Shown piece after piece: positions 32,892 through 40,843 of a DNA stretch of 43,561 bases. Position 1 is the stretch's first letter, and each line of letters opens with the position of its first letter. The translations under genes were made by a program, and so were the position numbers. Origin of the DNA: Candidatus Latescibacterota bacterium (GTDB lineage: Bacteria > Latescibacterota > UBA2968 > UBA8231); assembly GCA_022825185.1 (NCBI GenBank), contig JAJDYK010000321.1, positions 1 to 43,561 of the forward strand, given 5' to 3'. A model generated the notes under the pieces. That model worked only from the letters and a program-made list of their open reading frames with translations, ran no database searches and had not been told where the DNA came from.

Positions 32892-33608
32892 ATGGAAAAG
32901 GTCAGATATTCCGATTTGTTGCCGTGGGAGTTTCGCCAGCGGCTGGCGGCTAAGCCAGTTGCCTATCTGCCACTGGGCACGCTCGAATGGCACGGCGAGC
33001 ACTTGCCCTTGGGCAGCGACGCCATCCAGAGCGAAGAGCTGATGATCGAGTGCGCCAAGCGCTTTGGCGGGATCGTCATGCCGCCGATTCACCTCGGGCC
33101 GGATCGGGCGTGGGATCGCGGCAGCGGCAAAGTGCTCCACGGCATGGACTGCGCCGACAGCACCGAGCCGCACCGGCAACTAGACGGTAGCTGCTACTGG
33201 GTGTCGGACGGGTTTTTCGGAATGCTAGTCGATGCGATTTTAGCGCAGATCAAGCGCGCGGGTTTCAAGTTCGTGTTCGCCGACGGACACGGACCGAGCC
33301 GCAGGGCTTGGCGCGAAGCTATGGCCGAGCGGGAGCAGCGCTTCGGCCTCAAGCTGGCGGGAGTTACGGACGAAGTAGCGCGGGAGTGGAAAAGCCAGAT
33401 GGACCACGCCGCGCGCAACGAAACGTCGCTGGTGATGCACTATCAGGAGGAGTTAGTGGACCTCGGGCAGTTGTCTGCCGATCGGAGCGTGTGGCCGCAA
33501 GGGGTCGGCGGTGAAGATCCGCGTGACGCCAGCGCCGCATACGGGCGCGAGTGCATGGAGCGATCCGTAGAGATTGTCGGACACCTGATTGCAGAAAACG
33601 GAGTTTGA
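32892..33608 (+). CDS. Creatininase-family amidohydrolase
   Basis: A 238-residue protein of the creatininase family (creatininase, MftE and FAPy-amide hydrolases). Metal ligands expected by analogy are visible: Glu32 and His34 (LEWHGEHLPLGSD), Asp43, His133 (FADGHGPS) and a C-terminal Glu (RNETSLVMH). It probably hydrolyses a cyclic amide or amide, or acts on a related C-N bond. I prefer the ATG at 32892 with GGAG 9 nt upstream; a TTG at 32874 overlaps the previous stop and is possible. It sits between two enolase-superfamily genes, an uncommon arrangement. Confidence 0.85.
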   Translation: MEKVRYSDLLPWEFRQRLAAKPVAYLPLGTLEWHGEHLPLGSDAIQSEELMIECAKRFGGIVMPPIHLGPDRAWDRGSGKVLHGMDCADSTEPHRQLDGSCYWVSDGFFGMLVDAILAQIKRAGFKFVFADGHGPSRRAWREAMAEREQRFGLKLAGVTDEVAREWKSQMDHAARNETSLVMHYQEELVDLGQLSADRSVWPQGVGGEDPRDASAAYGRECMERSVEIVGHLIAENGV

Positions 33609-33619
33609 TTACTGTAACC

Positions 33620-33635
33620 GGCGACCGCGGTCGCC
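33620..33635. repeat. 16-bp perfect palindrome
   Basis: GGCGACCGCGGTCGCC lies between the creatininase stop and the ribosome-binding site of the next gene. It is not followed by a T-tract, so it is not a classical terminator; it could be an operator or an mRNA hairpin that tunes expression within the operon. Confidence 0.5.
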
Positions 33636-33654
33636 ATCTTCAAAAGGACAACCT

Positions 33655-34788
33655 ATGAAAATCACCCAAGTAGAGACCATTCGCTTCAAAACCATCACCA
33701 ATACCGGGCGCGACTCCGACGGCCACGGCCATCCCGGCCCCGAGCGCGAAACCACCCAAACCCTGCTGCAAATAGATACCGACGAAGGCGTCTCCGGCTA
33801 CTGGTTTGGTGCCAATGCCCAAGTCATAGACAGCATCGTCAAACCCGCCATAATCGGCGAAGACCCCTTTTACCGCGAAAAAATCTGGCGCGACCTCAAC
33901 CATCGCCAGCGCCTCAATCTGGGCACGCTGTCCGACCAAGTGCTCATGTCCGTTGACCTAGCCCTGTGGGATCTGGCCGGACGCGCCCTAGAGCAACCCG
34001 TGTACAAACTATTGGGCGGCTTGCGCGACAAAGTGCCAGCCTACGCCTCGACCATGTGCGGCGACGACCTCAAAGGCGGCTTAGCCACCCCCGAGGACTA
34101 CGCCAATTACGCCCAGTGGTGCATGGAGCGCGGATACCCCGCTTTCAAATTGCACACTTGGCAACCGCCCTACGCCGGCGCGCCCGACCCCAAGCGCGAC
34201 ATTGAAGCCTGCGCCGCTGTGCGCGAAGCAGTCGGCCCCGACGTGCCCTGTATGCTCGACCCCTACCACTACTACGACCGCGAGGCCGCCTTATTCCTAG
34301 CCAAGGAACTGGAAAAGCTCGACTATTACTGGATGGAAGAACCCATGGACGAACACAGCATGTCGTCCTACATCTGGCTGTGCGAACAGACCAGCTTGCC
34401 GATCTGTGGCCCTGAGACCTGCGAGGGCAAAATGTACGTGCGCGCCGAGTGGATTAAAGCCGGTGCCTGCGACATCAGCCGCTGCGGCGTGGGCGATGTG
34501 GGCGGCCTCACCCCTTTGATGAAAACCGTGCATCTGTGCGAGTCATTTGGCATGCGCTGCGAAATCCACGGCGGCGGCCCCGGCAACCTGCACGCCCTGT
34601 GCGCCATGCACAACGGCGAATTCTACGAGCGCGGCCTGTTGCACCCCTTCATCGACTTCGACCAGCCCGCTCCTTGGCTGTACGAGCACGGCGAGCTGAT
34701 GGACGAACAAGGCTTTGTCCACGTCCCCCAACGGCCTGGCTTGGGAATGAATATCAACTGGGATTACATCGAGAAGAATAAAATCTGA
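33655..34788 (+). CDS. Enolase-superfamily protein (MR-type dehydratase/racemase)
   Basis: A 377-residue enolase-superfamily protein. It has a Lys-x-His pair (FKLHTW, Lys165 and His167), metal ligands Asp202 (LDPYHYYD), Glu228 (WMEEP) and Glu254 (GPETCEG), and His305 (EIHGGG) with Asp273, the MR-type dyad. The K-x-H form recalls tartrate and related acid-sugar dehydratases. The ATG at 33655 has AAAGGA 6 nt upstream; a longer frame overlaps the creatininase gene without supporting sites. It is the second such enzyme in the operon, so the pathway probably handles two related hydroxyacids or a two-step conversion. Confidence 0.88.
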   Translation: MKITQVETIRFKTITNTGRDSDGHGHPGPERETTQTLLQIDTDEGVSGYWFGANAQVIDSIVKPAIIGEDPFYREKIWRDLNHRQRLNLGTLSDQVLMSVDLALWDLAGRALEQPVYKLLGGLRDKVPAYASTMCGDDLKGGLATPEDYANYAQWCMERGYPAFKLHTWQPPYAGAPDPKRDIEACAAVREAVGPDVPCMLDPYHYYDREAALFLAKELEKLDYYWMEEPMDEHSMSSYIWLCEQTSLPICGPETCEGKMYVRAEWIKAGACDISRCGVGDVGGLTPLMKTVHLCESFGMRCEIHGGGPGNLHALCAMHNGEFYERGLLHPFIDFDQPAPWLYEHGELMDEQGFVHVPQRPGLGMNINWDYIEKNKI

Positions 34789-34823
34789 ACTAATACTCCA
34801 TCCATCGACCAAGGAGCAAGCTA

Positions 34824-35849
34824 TTGGCCTCCATGACATTGCCAAAGGATAACTGGGAGACGGTCCCCTCTGATGAAGCCGGCTTCGATTCTGACCGCCT
34901 AAACAAAGCCAAAGTCTGGCTGGACGAGCGCGTAGCAGACCGCAAGTACCGCTTCGCGATCGTGCGGAGCGGCAAGCTCGTCGTCGAGTGGAACCATCGG
35001 GTCGAGCGCGATGAGAAGCTGGCGATAGCCTCGACGTGGAAGTCGATGCTGTCGAATGTATTGGGCATCGCCGTCGCCGAAGGGAAATTGCCTTCGGTTG
35101 ACGCGGCGATCTACGATTACTGGCCCGAATATATGGACGTGCCGGAAGGGACAGGCCCGAAGGACGACCGCTACGCCTTTCCGAAAGACCGCCAGATTAC
35201 CTTCCGCCAGCTCATATCGAATACCTCCGGCTATATGAAGCCCGGCGAAGAGCCAGGGACGGTGTTCCACTACCAGAGCTGGGGAATGAATATCCTTTCG
35301 CACGCCGTGGCGCACCTATACGGCTATTACGACGCGCAAGACCCAGAGAAATCCGACGGCTGCCTGCGGCTGATGCGGGAGAAGCTCGCAGAGCCGCTCG
35401 GCGCGGCATGGGCGTTCTCATCGGGCACTATGGAGCTGCCCCCCTTGGCGAGACAGCATATTTTCGGCTATGGCACGAGGATCTCGACCACCGCGCTCGA
35501 CTTGGCTCGCGCCGGGTGGCTGTGGTGCAACTACGGCCACTGGGGGGATGCCCAGCTCGTGCCGGAAGCGTGGATGCGCGATTCGACTCAGGTTGCGCCG
35601 CATATCAAGGCACACTGCGCCGAAAAAGACTGGCTCTACGGGCACGGTTTCTGGAGCAACTCCGAGGGCATGATCTGGCCTGAGTTGCCGCGCGACGGCT
35701 TTCATTCGTGGGGTGCCGGCGGCCATTACACCGCCGTGTTCCCCGACGAGGAACTGGTGATCGTGCAAAACCCGGATCCGCTCGGGGTGCGCGGTGGCGA
35801 AGGGGCCAATCCAGAGCTGATCGGACTGGTTTTCGCGGCCTGCGACTAG
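34824..35849 (+). CDS. Serine hydrolase, beta-lactamase/penicillin-binding fold (class C-like)
   Basis: A 341-residue protein of the serine beta-lactamase-like family. The SxxK nucleophile motif is Ser70-Thr-Trp-Lys73, the Tyr motif is HYQSWG (Tyr150) and the late loop is WGAGGHYT. There is no signal peptide, so it should act in the cytoplasm as an esterase or amidase rather than as a beta-lactamase. TTG at 34824 is chosen because AAGGAG ends 7 nt upstream; the ATG three codons later would be spaced too far. It is last in the five-gene operon. Its TAG stop lies in a CTAG shared with the convergent ceramidase-like gene. Confidence 0.85.
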   Translation: MASMTLPKDNWETVPSDEAGFDSDRLNKAKVWLDERVADRKYRFAIVRSGKLVVEWNHRVERDEKLAIASTWKSMLSNVLGIAVAEGKLPSVDAAIYDYWPEYMDVPEGTGPKDDRYAFPKDRQITFRQLISNTSGYMKPGEEPGTVFHYQSWGMNILSHAVAHLYGYYDAQDPEKSDGCLRLMREKLAEPLGAAWAFSSGTMELPPLARQHIFGYGTRISTTALDLARAGWLWCNYGHWGDAQLVPEAWMRDSTQVAPHIKAHCAEKDWLYGHGFWSNSEGMIWPELPRDGFHSWGAGGHYTAVFPDEELVIVQNPDPLGVRGGEGANPELIGLVFAACD

Positions 35850-37162
35850 ACAGTAGCCAGTTCCAAGGCCCGAACCGCCCCGTCGGTCAGGACCCGATCC
35901 GCGTCATCGCGCAGAAAGCGCCCCTGATAGCTCGCCCTCGCATCGAGGACCTCGTAGCCCCCGTAGGGCACCTCCTCACTCGTCGGCACGTAGCCAATGG
36001 AGCCGTTGGCGTACCCCACGGGCAGGGTCAAGGAAAAAGGCGATGCCTCGGCAATGGCCAACCCCGTCTCGACGAAGATCTCCCCCGGCAGGCCAATGAG
36101 GGCCACGTCGTCCAGAGCCACGACCTGCAACTCTAGGGGCAGGCCCGTAGCCACCGTGCCGCTCTGACACGCTTCGAACCGCTCCTTTGCAGCAAAGTAG
36201 CGGCGGCAGACCTGCCAGCTCCGGTGGTGCTCGCCTTCAAGTTGGCGAAAGGCCGGCTCCCACTGCGCCAGTTCGCGCTTGCACTCCTGCTGCGACGGCA
36301 TGGGCTGGAGGGGCAGCTCAAAGGCGTGCTGGGCACAGCGCAACCGGCCACCCCGTCTCAGATCGGCTCGGTCCAACACCGTCTGCAGCACCGCATCACC
36401 AGCTCTGGTACCGTGGCGAGCGGCAAGGGCAAAGGAACCGCGCGGATGGGGGTTGATGTTGCCAGCACAGCCGTTGACGAACAGCGCCGTCACACCCAAC
36501 ACTTGGGCCTCGATCAACTGCATGGCATGGCCGATCCAGTCGGCTGTGAACAGGTAGTTATCGCTTACTAGGCAGGTCCCGTGGGCCGCGTGCTGATAGA
36601 TCACCGCCAGCGGACCGCCGTCCTCGCGCTCGAACCACACCGCATCGACCCAGGGTGCCACCGCTCCGTCGGGGTTGACGCCAATTCGAGTCGTGCCATC
36701 CGCCTGTCGCTCCCGGCGGTTGACGCCAACCTGCAGCGGATGACGGCCCGTGCCCCAGCGCACAGGCACCGCCGAGGTGGCCGCCTGCAGAGCCGCGCCG
36801 GCCATGTAGTGGCTCACCGCGTCGATATAGGTGGTAACCTGTTCCTCCAGCGCCGAAAAGTCAGAGTACATCAGCGGCCCGCCGTGCGTATGCGAGAAGG
36901 CGAGGAATACGTGGGCCGCAGGCACCCCCGTCGCCGCGTGCACCAACTCGCGCACGCGAGCGATCTGCTCCGCTCTCATGCCGAGCAGATCGTTGGCGAT
37001 GATCACGGCCTGGGTCGAGCCGTCGTCGAGGAACAAGGCGTGGGTGTTGAGGTGGTCGTGTACGCCCTCGGCCCCGTGGTCGCGGGCACCGTACCCTCCC
37101 ATGGGGCAGCCGATCGGTGGAGTGATCCGGGCACCGCCAGTTCCGGCCAGCAAGTCGCTCAT
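35846..37162 (-). CDS. Neutral ceramidase-like metal hydrolase (first of tandem pair)
   Basis: A 438-residue protein with the N-terminal alkaline/neutral ceramidase-like domain. It has GARITPPIGCPMGGYG at the start, metal-binding-type SHTHGGP (near residue 90) and HAAHGT (near 192), and NGCAGNINPHP. The C-terminal LPGEIFVETGL and GYANGSIGYVP are family blocks. There is no signal peptide, and it is much shorter than true ceramidases (about 650), so ceramide hydrolysis is not implied. It lies 24 bp after the stop of a paralogous gene, and its stop overlaps the serine hydrolase stop (CTAG). Confidence 0.8.
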   Translation of the reverse strand: MSDLLAGTGGARITPPIGCPMGGYGARDHGAEGVHDHLNTHALFLDDGSTQAVIIANDLLGMRAEQIARVRELVHAATGVPAAHVFLAFSHTHGGPLMYSDFSALEEQVTTYIDAVSHYMAGAALQAATSAVPVRWGTGRHPLQVGVNRRERQADGTTRIGVNPDGAVAPWVDAVWFEREDGGPLAVIYQHAAHGTCLVSDNYLFTADWIGHAMQLIEAQVLGVTALFVNGCAGNINPHPRGSFALAARHGTRAGDAVLQTVLDRADLRRGGRLRCAQHAFELPLQPMPSQQECKRELAQWEPAFRQLEGEHHRSWQVCRRYFAAKERFEACQSGTVATGLPLELQVVALDDVALIGLPGEIFVETGLAIAEASPFSLTLPVGYANGSIGYVPTSEEVPYGGYEVLDARASYQGRFLRDDADRVLTDGAVRALELATV

Positions 37163-37186
37163 TATCCTCTTCTCCTGTTCTCGTGG

Positions 37187-38473
37187 TTAAAGGCCCCGCA
37201 GCACCTTCTCAATGACAGCGCGCATGATTTTTTCCGACCGACCCGACACAAAGGCGTCCACAGGCTCGTATCCCCCCTCGGCAAAGGAACTCGCCAAGGT
37301 TACATACCCAGTCCCCAAATCCCCGTATCCCGCCACGGCGACAAAGGCATCTGGGCGACTCGCTTGCGCGTGCAGTTGGTATTCGATAAAGATCTCGCCC
37401 GGCAAATGGACCACCGCCACTCGGTCGTTGAGGTGCAAACAAGTGATGGGAATGGGCCGCTCGCAGCGGCGCAGATACGTCAGCATGAGTGCGGCTTTGC
37501 TATGCACTTTGGCCCCGGTGGCCGACGAGGCGATTTGCGCCAGCAGGTTTTCCTCGTCCATATCCTCTCTCGGCGGCAGCCGCACCGGCTCGACCGTCCA
37601 GCGCACATGCTCCAGCGGCTGCCGCGTACTGCCCTGCTCCGCCTCCAACATGGCCCGGTGGATGCGCTCGGTAAACAACTCCCGATTGTCAGCTATACCA
37701 TCGTTGTACTTACCCGCGGTGACATTGCCAGCGCAGCCGGTGAAGTATAGGTGCGGTACGCCGCTTTCCTCCCTGCGGCGGTTGCGCGCCAAGCCGACGA
37801 ATTCGGGCGTCACCAGCCCGGTGCCGTCCTCACTGGTGGGATGGACTGCGTAGTAGTGCAACAGCGCCAAGGGCGTCTCCCCTTGGTAAAAACCAATCGT
37901 CTTGAGCATGGGGTCGATGATACCCTCGGGCGCGTCCCGCACTTGTGGATCGCGGCACTGGGTCCAACGCACCCCAGCCACCTTGCCGTCTGGCCCCATC
38001 ACCCGCCGATTGGAGGCAATTTTCTCGACTTTGGCCTGTCCCACCGCAATATCCGTGCAGGGCTGTAGCTTAGTCATAGCCTCGCCTGCCGCTTGCGCCG
38101 CCTGAGCCCGCACTTTTTCAGCCCAATCGCCGGCCATAATGATATTGGGACAGCCGTGAGCGTCGAGAATGTCCTGAGCATCGCGGTCGGGCCAAGGCGT
38201 ATCGTGGGCGTGGATGCAGTGGACAGCTACGCGCTCGGCCTCGGTGCCCACAGCCTGAGCCAGTTCTTCGCGCCAGCGGTCGTAATCGCCATTGCTCAAC
38301 TCAGCCCAGTCCAAGGCGCACAAGACCATGGGCAATTGATCGTCCGGCACCAAAATCAGCCCCAAGGCAGACAATGGGTCGGCGATGCCCTTGGCCGGTG
38401 GATACCACCCCGCACAGAGCGGATGGCCCAGCGGCGGCGTAACGTCGGATTGGAATGTGGCGAGTTGGAGCAT
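37187..38473 (-). CDS. Neutral ceramidase-like metal hydrolase (second of tandem pair)
   Basis: A 428-residue paralogue of the downstream neighbour. Equivalent blocks are SDVTPPLGHPLCAGWYP, HCIHAHDTPWPD, LLHYYAVHPTS, TGCAGNVTAG and LPGEIFIEYQL. It is cytosolic by absence of a signal peptide. The two genes diverge clearly in sequence, so this is an old duplication or two separately recruited members rather than a recent copy. The ATG at 38473 has only a weak GAG site. Substrate unknown; the family's amide hydrolysis on lipids cannot be assumed. Confidence 0.78.
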   Translation of the reverse strand: MLQLATFQSDVTPPLGHPLCAGWYPPAKGIADPLSALGLILVPDDQLPMVLCALDWAELSNGDYDRWREELAQAVGTEAERVAVHCIHAHDTPWPDRDAQDILDAHGCPNIIMAGDWAEKVRAQAAQAAGEAMTKLQPCTDIAVGQAKVEKIASNRRVMGPDGKVAGVRWTQCRDPQVRDAPEGIIDPMLKTIGFYQGETPLALLHYYAVHPTSEDGTGLVTPEFVGLARNRRREESGVPHLYFTGCAGNVTAGKYNDGIADNRELFTERIHRAMLEAEQGSTRQPLEHVRWTVEPVRLPPREDMDEENLLAQIASSATGAKVHSKAALMLTYLRRCERPIPITCLHLNDRVAVVHLPGEIFIEYQLHAQASRPDAFVAVAGYGDLGTGYVTLASSFAEGGYEPVDAFVSGRSEKIMRAVIEKVLRGL

Positions 38474-38531
38474 GATTTCTCAATGCGGAATAATTGCAGG
38501 TATGCCGCGCCGCCCTAATATACGCGGTCAC

Positions 38532-38963
38532 CTATGGGCATTCGCTGCGTCGATCGGCCCATATTCTTAAAAACTCCTCAGGCGTCGCAATGCTCACCCC
38601 TAGCTGGGGGAAGTCGCTCGGATTGCGCGTGATAAGAACATGGGCTCCAACTCGAACGGCAGAATGGAATTGAATGGCATCCTCGAAATCATCGCAGGCT
38701 GAGTCGATAGCCTGATTGATGATTTTGGCGTCGGGGGCCACCGAATCGAATGTATCCCGCAGCAGTTTCAATACTTTTTCGGCCTTTGTCTTGCTTTCAG
38801 CTTTTCGCACAATGTAGTAAATGTTGTTGAAGCTAATGGCTGAAATGAACGCCGTAATTTCCCCGCGCTCGGCCAGCGTCCAAACGTAGGCAGAGGCTCG
38901 ATAGTGGGGTTCGCGGCGCGTGAGTACATCCAGCAGAACATTGGTATCCACCAGCGCAATCAC
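38532..38963 (-). CDS. PIN-domain toxin (VapC-like ribonuclease)
   Basis: A 143-residue PIN-domain protein. The acidic nuclease residues are in place: Asp6 (ALVDTNVLLDVL) and the later cluster (DFEDAIQFHSA), with ITRNPSDF at the end of the domain. PIN toxins cleave tRNA or mRNA. The start is GTG at 38963, overlapping the last base of the antitoxin stop (TAGTG), a normal layout for toxin-antitoxin operons with the antitoxin first. The toxin appears complete. Confidence 0.9.
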   Translation of the reverse strand: MIALVDTNVLLDVLTRREPHYRASAYVWTLAERGEITAFISAISFNNIYYIVRKAESKTKAEKVLKLLRDTFDSVAPDAKIINQAIDSACDDFEDAIQFHSAVRVGAHVLITRNPSDFPQLGVSIATPEEFLRIWADRRSECP

Positions 38964-39217
38964 TACCGCACTCCATATTTTTCCGCAAGTGCGTTTTCGA
39001 GCAACTCGCTCTCCGCTCGATCCGTTGGCAACTTCACGATTCCAGACGCACTGAGCGCAACCGGGCCTAAGGCGTCTTTAGGATCGCATTCTTGGTCAAT
39101 CGTGCGAAAAAGCCGGACGAAAAGTGCCGAGACGCTGGTTTTCTTTTTAGCTGCGATCCGCTTGGTCTCGGCGATAACTTCCTCTGGCGCACTCAGGGTC
39201 AGTTTTTTGACGGCCAC
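38963..39217 (-). CDS. Antitoxin, ribbon-helix-helix type (DUF6364-like)
   Basis: An 84-residue protein. The N-terminal VKKLTLSAPEEVIAETKRIA with KKTSVSALFVRLFR fits a ribbon-helix-helix DNA-binding dimer. The acidic C-terminal tail (ESELLENALAEKYG) would wrap the PIN toxin. The start is GTG at 39217 with AAAGGAGG 5 nt upstream. It should repress its own promoter, which carries TACGTA-centred palindromes at and just downstream of the -10. Confidence 0.85.
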   Translation of the reverse strand: MAVKKLTLSAPEEVIAETKRIAAKKKTSVSALFVRLFRTIDQECDPKDALGPVALSASGIVKLPTDRAESELLENALAEKYGVR

Positions 39218-39241
39218 CTTAGCCTCCTTTGGACTGTATTT

Positions 39242-39275
39242 ATACGTATTATTTTTTTGAAAAATTACGTAATTT
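39242..39275. repeat. Paired TACGTA-centred palindromes, toxin-antitoxin operator
   Basis: ATACGTAT (39242-39249) and AAATTACGTAATTT (39262-39275, a 14-bp perfect palindrome) share a TACGTA core, with centres 23 bp apart. The second covers the -10 of the predicted toxin-antitoxin promoter, as expected for autorepression by the ribbon-helix-helix antitoxin. Confidence 0.6.
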
Positions 39276-39291
39276 CAGCCTCAAGTGTCAA
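39262..39291 (-). promoter_or_regulatory. Promoter of the toxin-antitoxin operon
   Basis: On the minus strand, TTGACA (39291-39286, a perfect -35) and TAATTT (39267-39262) are separated by 18 bp, 45 bp before the antitoxin GTG. The flanks are AT-rich. Confidence 0.65.
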
Positions 39292-39367
39292 ACATATCAC
39301 TCGCTGCGTAATCATGCGATGTTACCTCTCGCTCCAATTGTCCACAGTCTCACTCGCCGCCCTAAGC

Positions 39368-40834
39368 CTATCCCCCATACCACTCCCGCAACGCCGGGTA
39401 AAGTGCCCGGTAGCGCTCAAAAGCTCGTCGGTATTCCTCTACCCGCACCCGGTCACAGCGCACCGTCTCGGCCAACTTGACCGTGCGCTGGCAAGCAGTG
39501 GCAAAATCCGCATAGAGTCCGCCGCCAACGCCCGCCAACAGAGCCGCCCCGACCGCCGACAGATCGTCCGTGGCAATCCGCACCACGTCGCGCCCCAAAA
39601 TATCGGCTTGGATCTGCCGCCACACCTCTGAGTGCGAGCCGCCCTCACCGACCCGCAACTCGTCGATGGGCAAGCCGATTTCGGCAAAGCAGTCGAGCGA
39701 GTGCCGCAAGTCGAAGACGACCCCCTCCAGCACCGCCCGCACCATATGCCCCTTCGTATGCCCCAGCGACAGCCCGACAAAGCCCCCGCGAGCGTGGGCG
39801 TCGGGACGCGGCGTGGCCCTTCCTTCGAGCCAAGGCATGAAAAACGCCCCCTCGGCCCCAGCGGGAACCGCAGCCGCAGCCTCGGTTAATTCCTCGTAAC
39901 TGCCCCCGAACTCTTCCTTAAACCACTTGAGCGAGGCTCCTCCAGTAAACGAGCAACCCAGCCAAGCGTATTTGCCAGGGATGGGATGGCACATCGGCCA
40001 GAGCTGGTTAAAGGCCCGTGGATCCAGCGTATCGGCAAAAGCCGTGGCGTGCGCGGCCGTGCCAATCCCCAAGCTGATAATGCCCGGCTCAATCACCCCA
40101 GCGCCGAGGATCATGCAGGGCATGTCCCCGCCGCCAGCGACGACAGGCGTACCCTCGGCCAGCCCCGTCTGCTCGGCAGCTTCTTGGGTTATGGCCCCGA
40201 CCACTTCTGGTGAATCGGCCAAGTCCGGAAACAGTCCGACATCGACTTCCAACGCTTCCAAAATTTCCCCGGACCACTGGCGCTCGTGCAGATCAAAAGC
40301 CGCAGTCGTCGAGGCATCCGACACCTCGGCTGCTATCTGTCCCGTGAGCCGGTAGCGTAGCCAATCTTTGGGCAACAGCATCCATCGACTTTGCTCGTAA
40401 CTATCTGTTGCATGGTCTTTTACCCACAACACTTTTGCCAAAGTATTAACCGGCCCCAACCGCATTAGCGTCCGTTCCCGCAGCAAATCACCCGCGCGCT
40501 GCTCGGCCCAATCGCACTCTGCTTGCGAGCGGTGGTCGAGCCAGATCGGCACCCGCTGCAGGGGCTGCCCAGCACTGTCGACAAATACCGCGCCATTGAT
40601 CTGCCCCGACAGACCGACACAGGCGACCTGCGCTGGATCAACATCAGCGATCGCCTGACGCGCAGACGCGCACAGCCCTCGCCACCAATCCTCCGGGTCC
40701 TGCTCGACCCACCCAGGATACGGCTTGTAGAGCGGATACTCGGCCTGCCCTCTGCCGACGAGATCTCCTGCCTCGTCGATGAGGACGGCCTTAGTGCTTC
40801 CCGTTCCCAAATCAATGCCCAGTGCGCAGCGCAT
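39368..40834 (-). CDS. FGGY-family carbohydrate kinase, xylulokinase-like
   Basis: A 488-residue FGGY kinase, the normal length for XylB. The N-terminal ATP-phosphate loop is GIDLGTGSTKAVLID, the substrate-side LSGQINGAVFVD is present, and the probable catalytic Asp is in GGGDMPCM. The C-terminal adenosine loop is GEGGSHSEVW. It is closest to xylulokinases by general pattern, but D-xylulose cannot be confirmed from sequence alone. A GGAGG site precedes the ATG at 40834, 9 bp after the DadA-like gene stop, so the two are co-transcribed. Confidence 0.88.
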   Translation of the reverse strand: MRCALGIDLGTGSTKAVLIDEAGDLVGRGQAEYPLYKPYPGWVEQDPEDWWRGLCASARQAIADVDPAQVACVGLSGQINGAVFVDSAGQPLQRVPIWLDHRSQAECDWAEQRAGDLLRERTLMRLGPVNTLAKVLWVKDHATDSYEQSRWMLLPKDWLRYRLTGQIAAEVSDASTTAAFDLHERQWSGEILEALEVDVGLFPDLADSPEVVGAITQEAAEQTGLAEGTPVVAGGGDMPCMILGAGVIEPGIISLGIGTAAHATAFADTLDPRAFNQLWPMCHPIPGKYAWLGCSFTGGASLKWFKEEFGGSYEELTEAAAAVPAGAEGAFFMPWLEGRATPRPDAHARGGFVGLSLGHTKGHMVRAVLEGVVFDLRHSLDCFAEIGLPIDELRVGEGGSHSEVWRQIQADILGRDVVRIATDDLSAVGAALLAGVGGGLYADFATACQRTVKLAETVRCDRVRVEEYRRAFERYRALYPALREWYGG

Positions 40835-40843
40835 CTACCCCTC

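Noticed and set aside
36581..37750. Long plus-strand open frame (389 codons) antisense to the ceramidase-like genes
   Set aside because: It is rich in Arg and His with no family motifs, spans two well-supported minus-strand genes and their intergenic gap, and has no ribosome-binding site; a GC-rich shadow frame.
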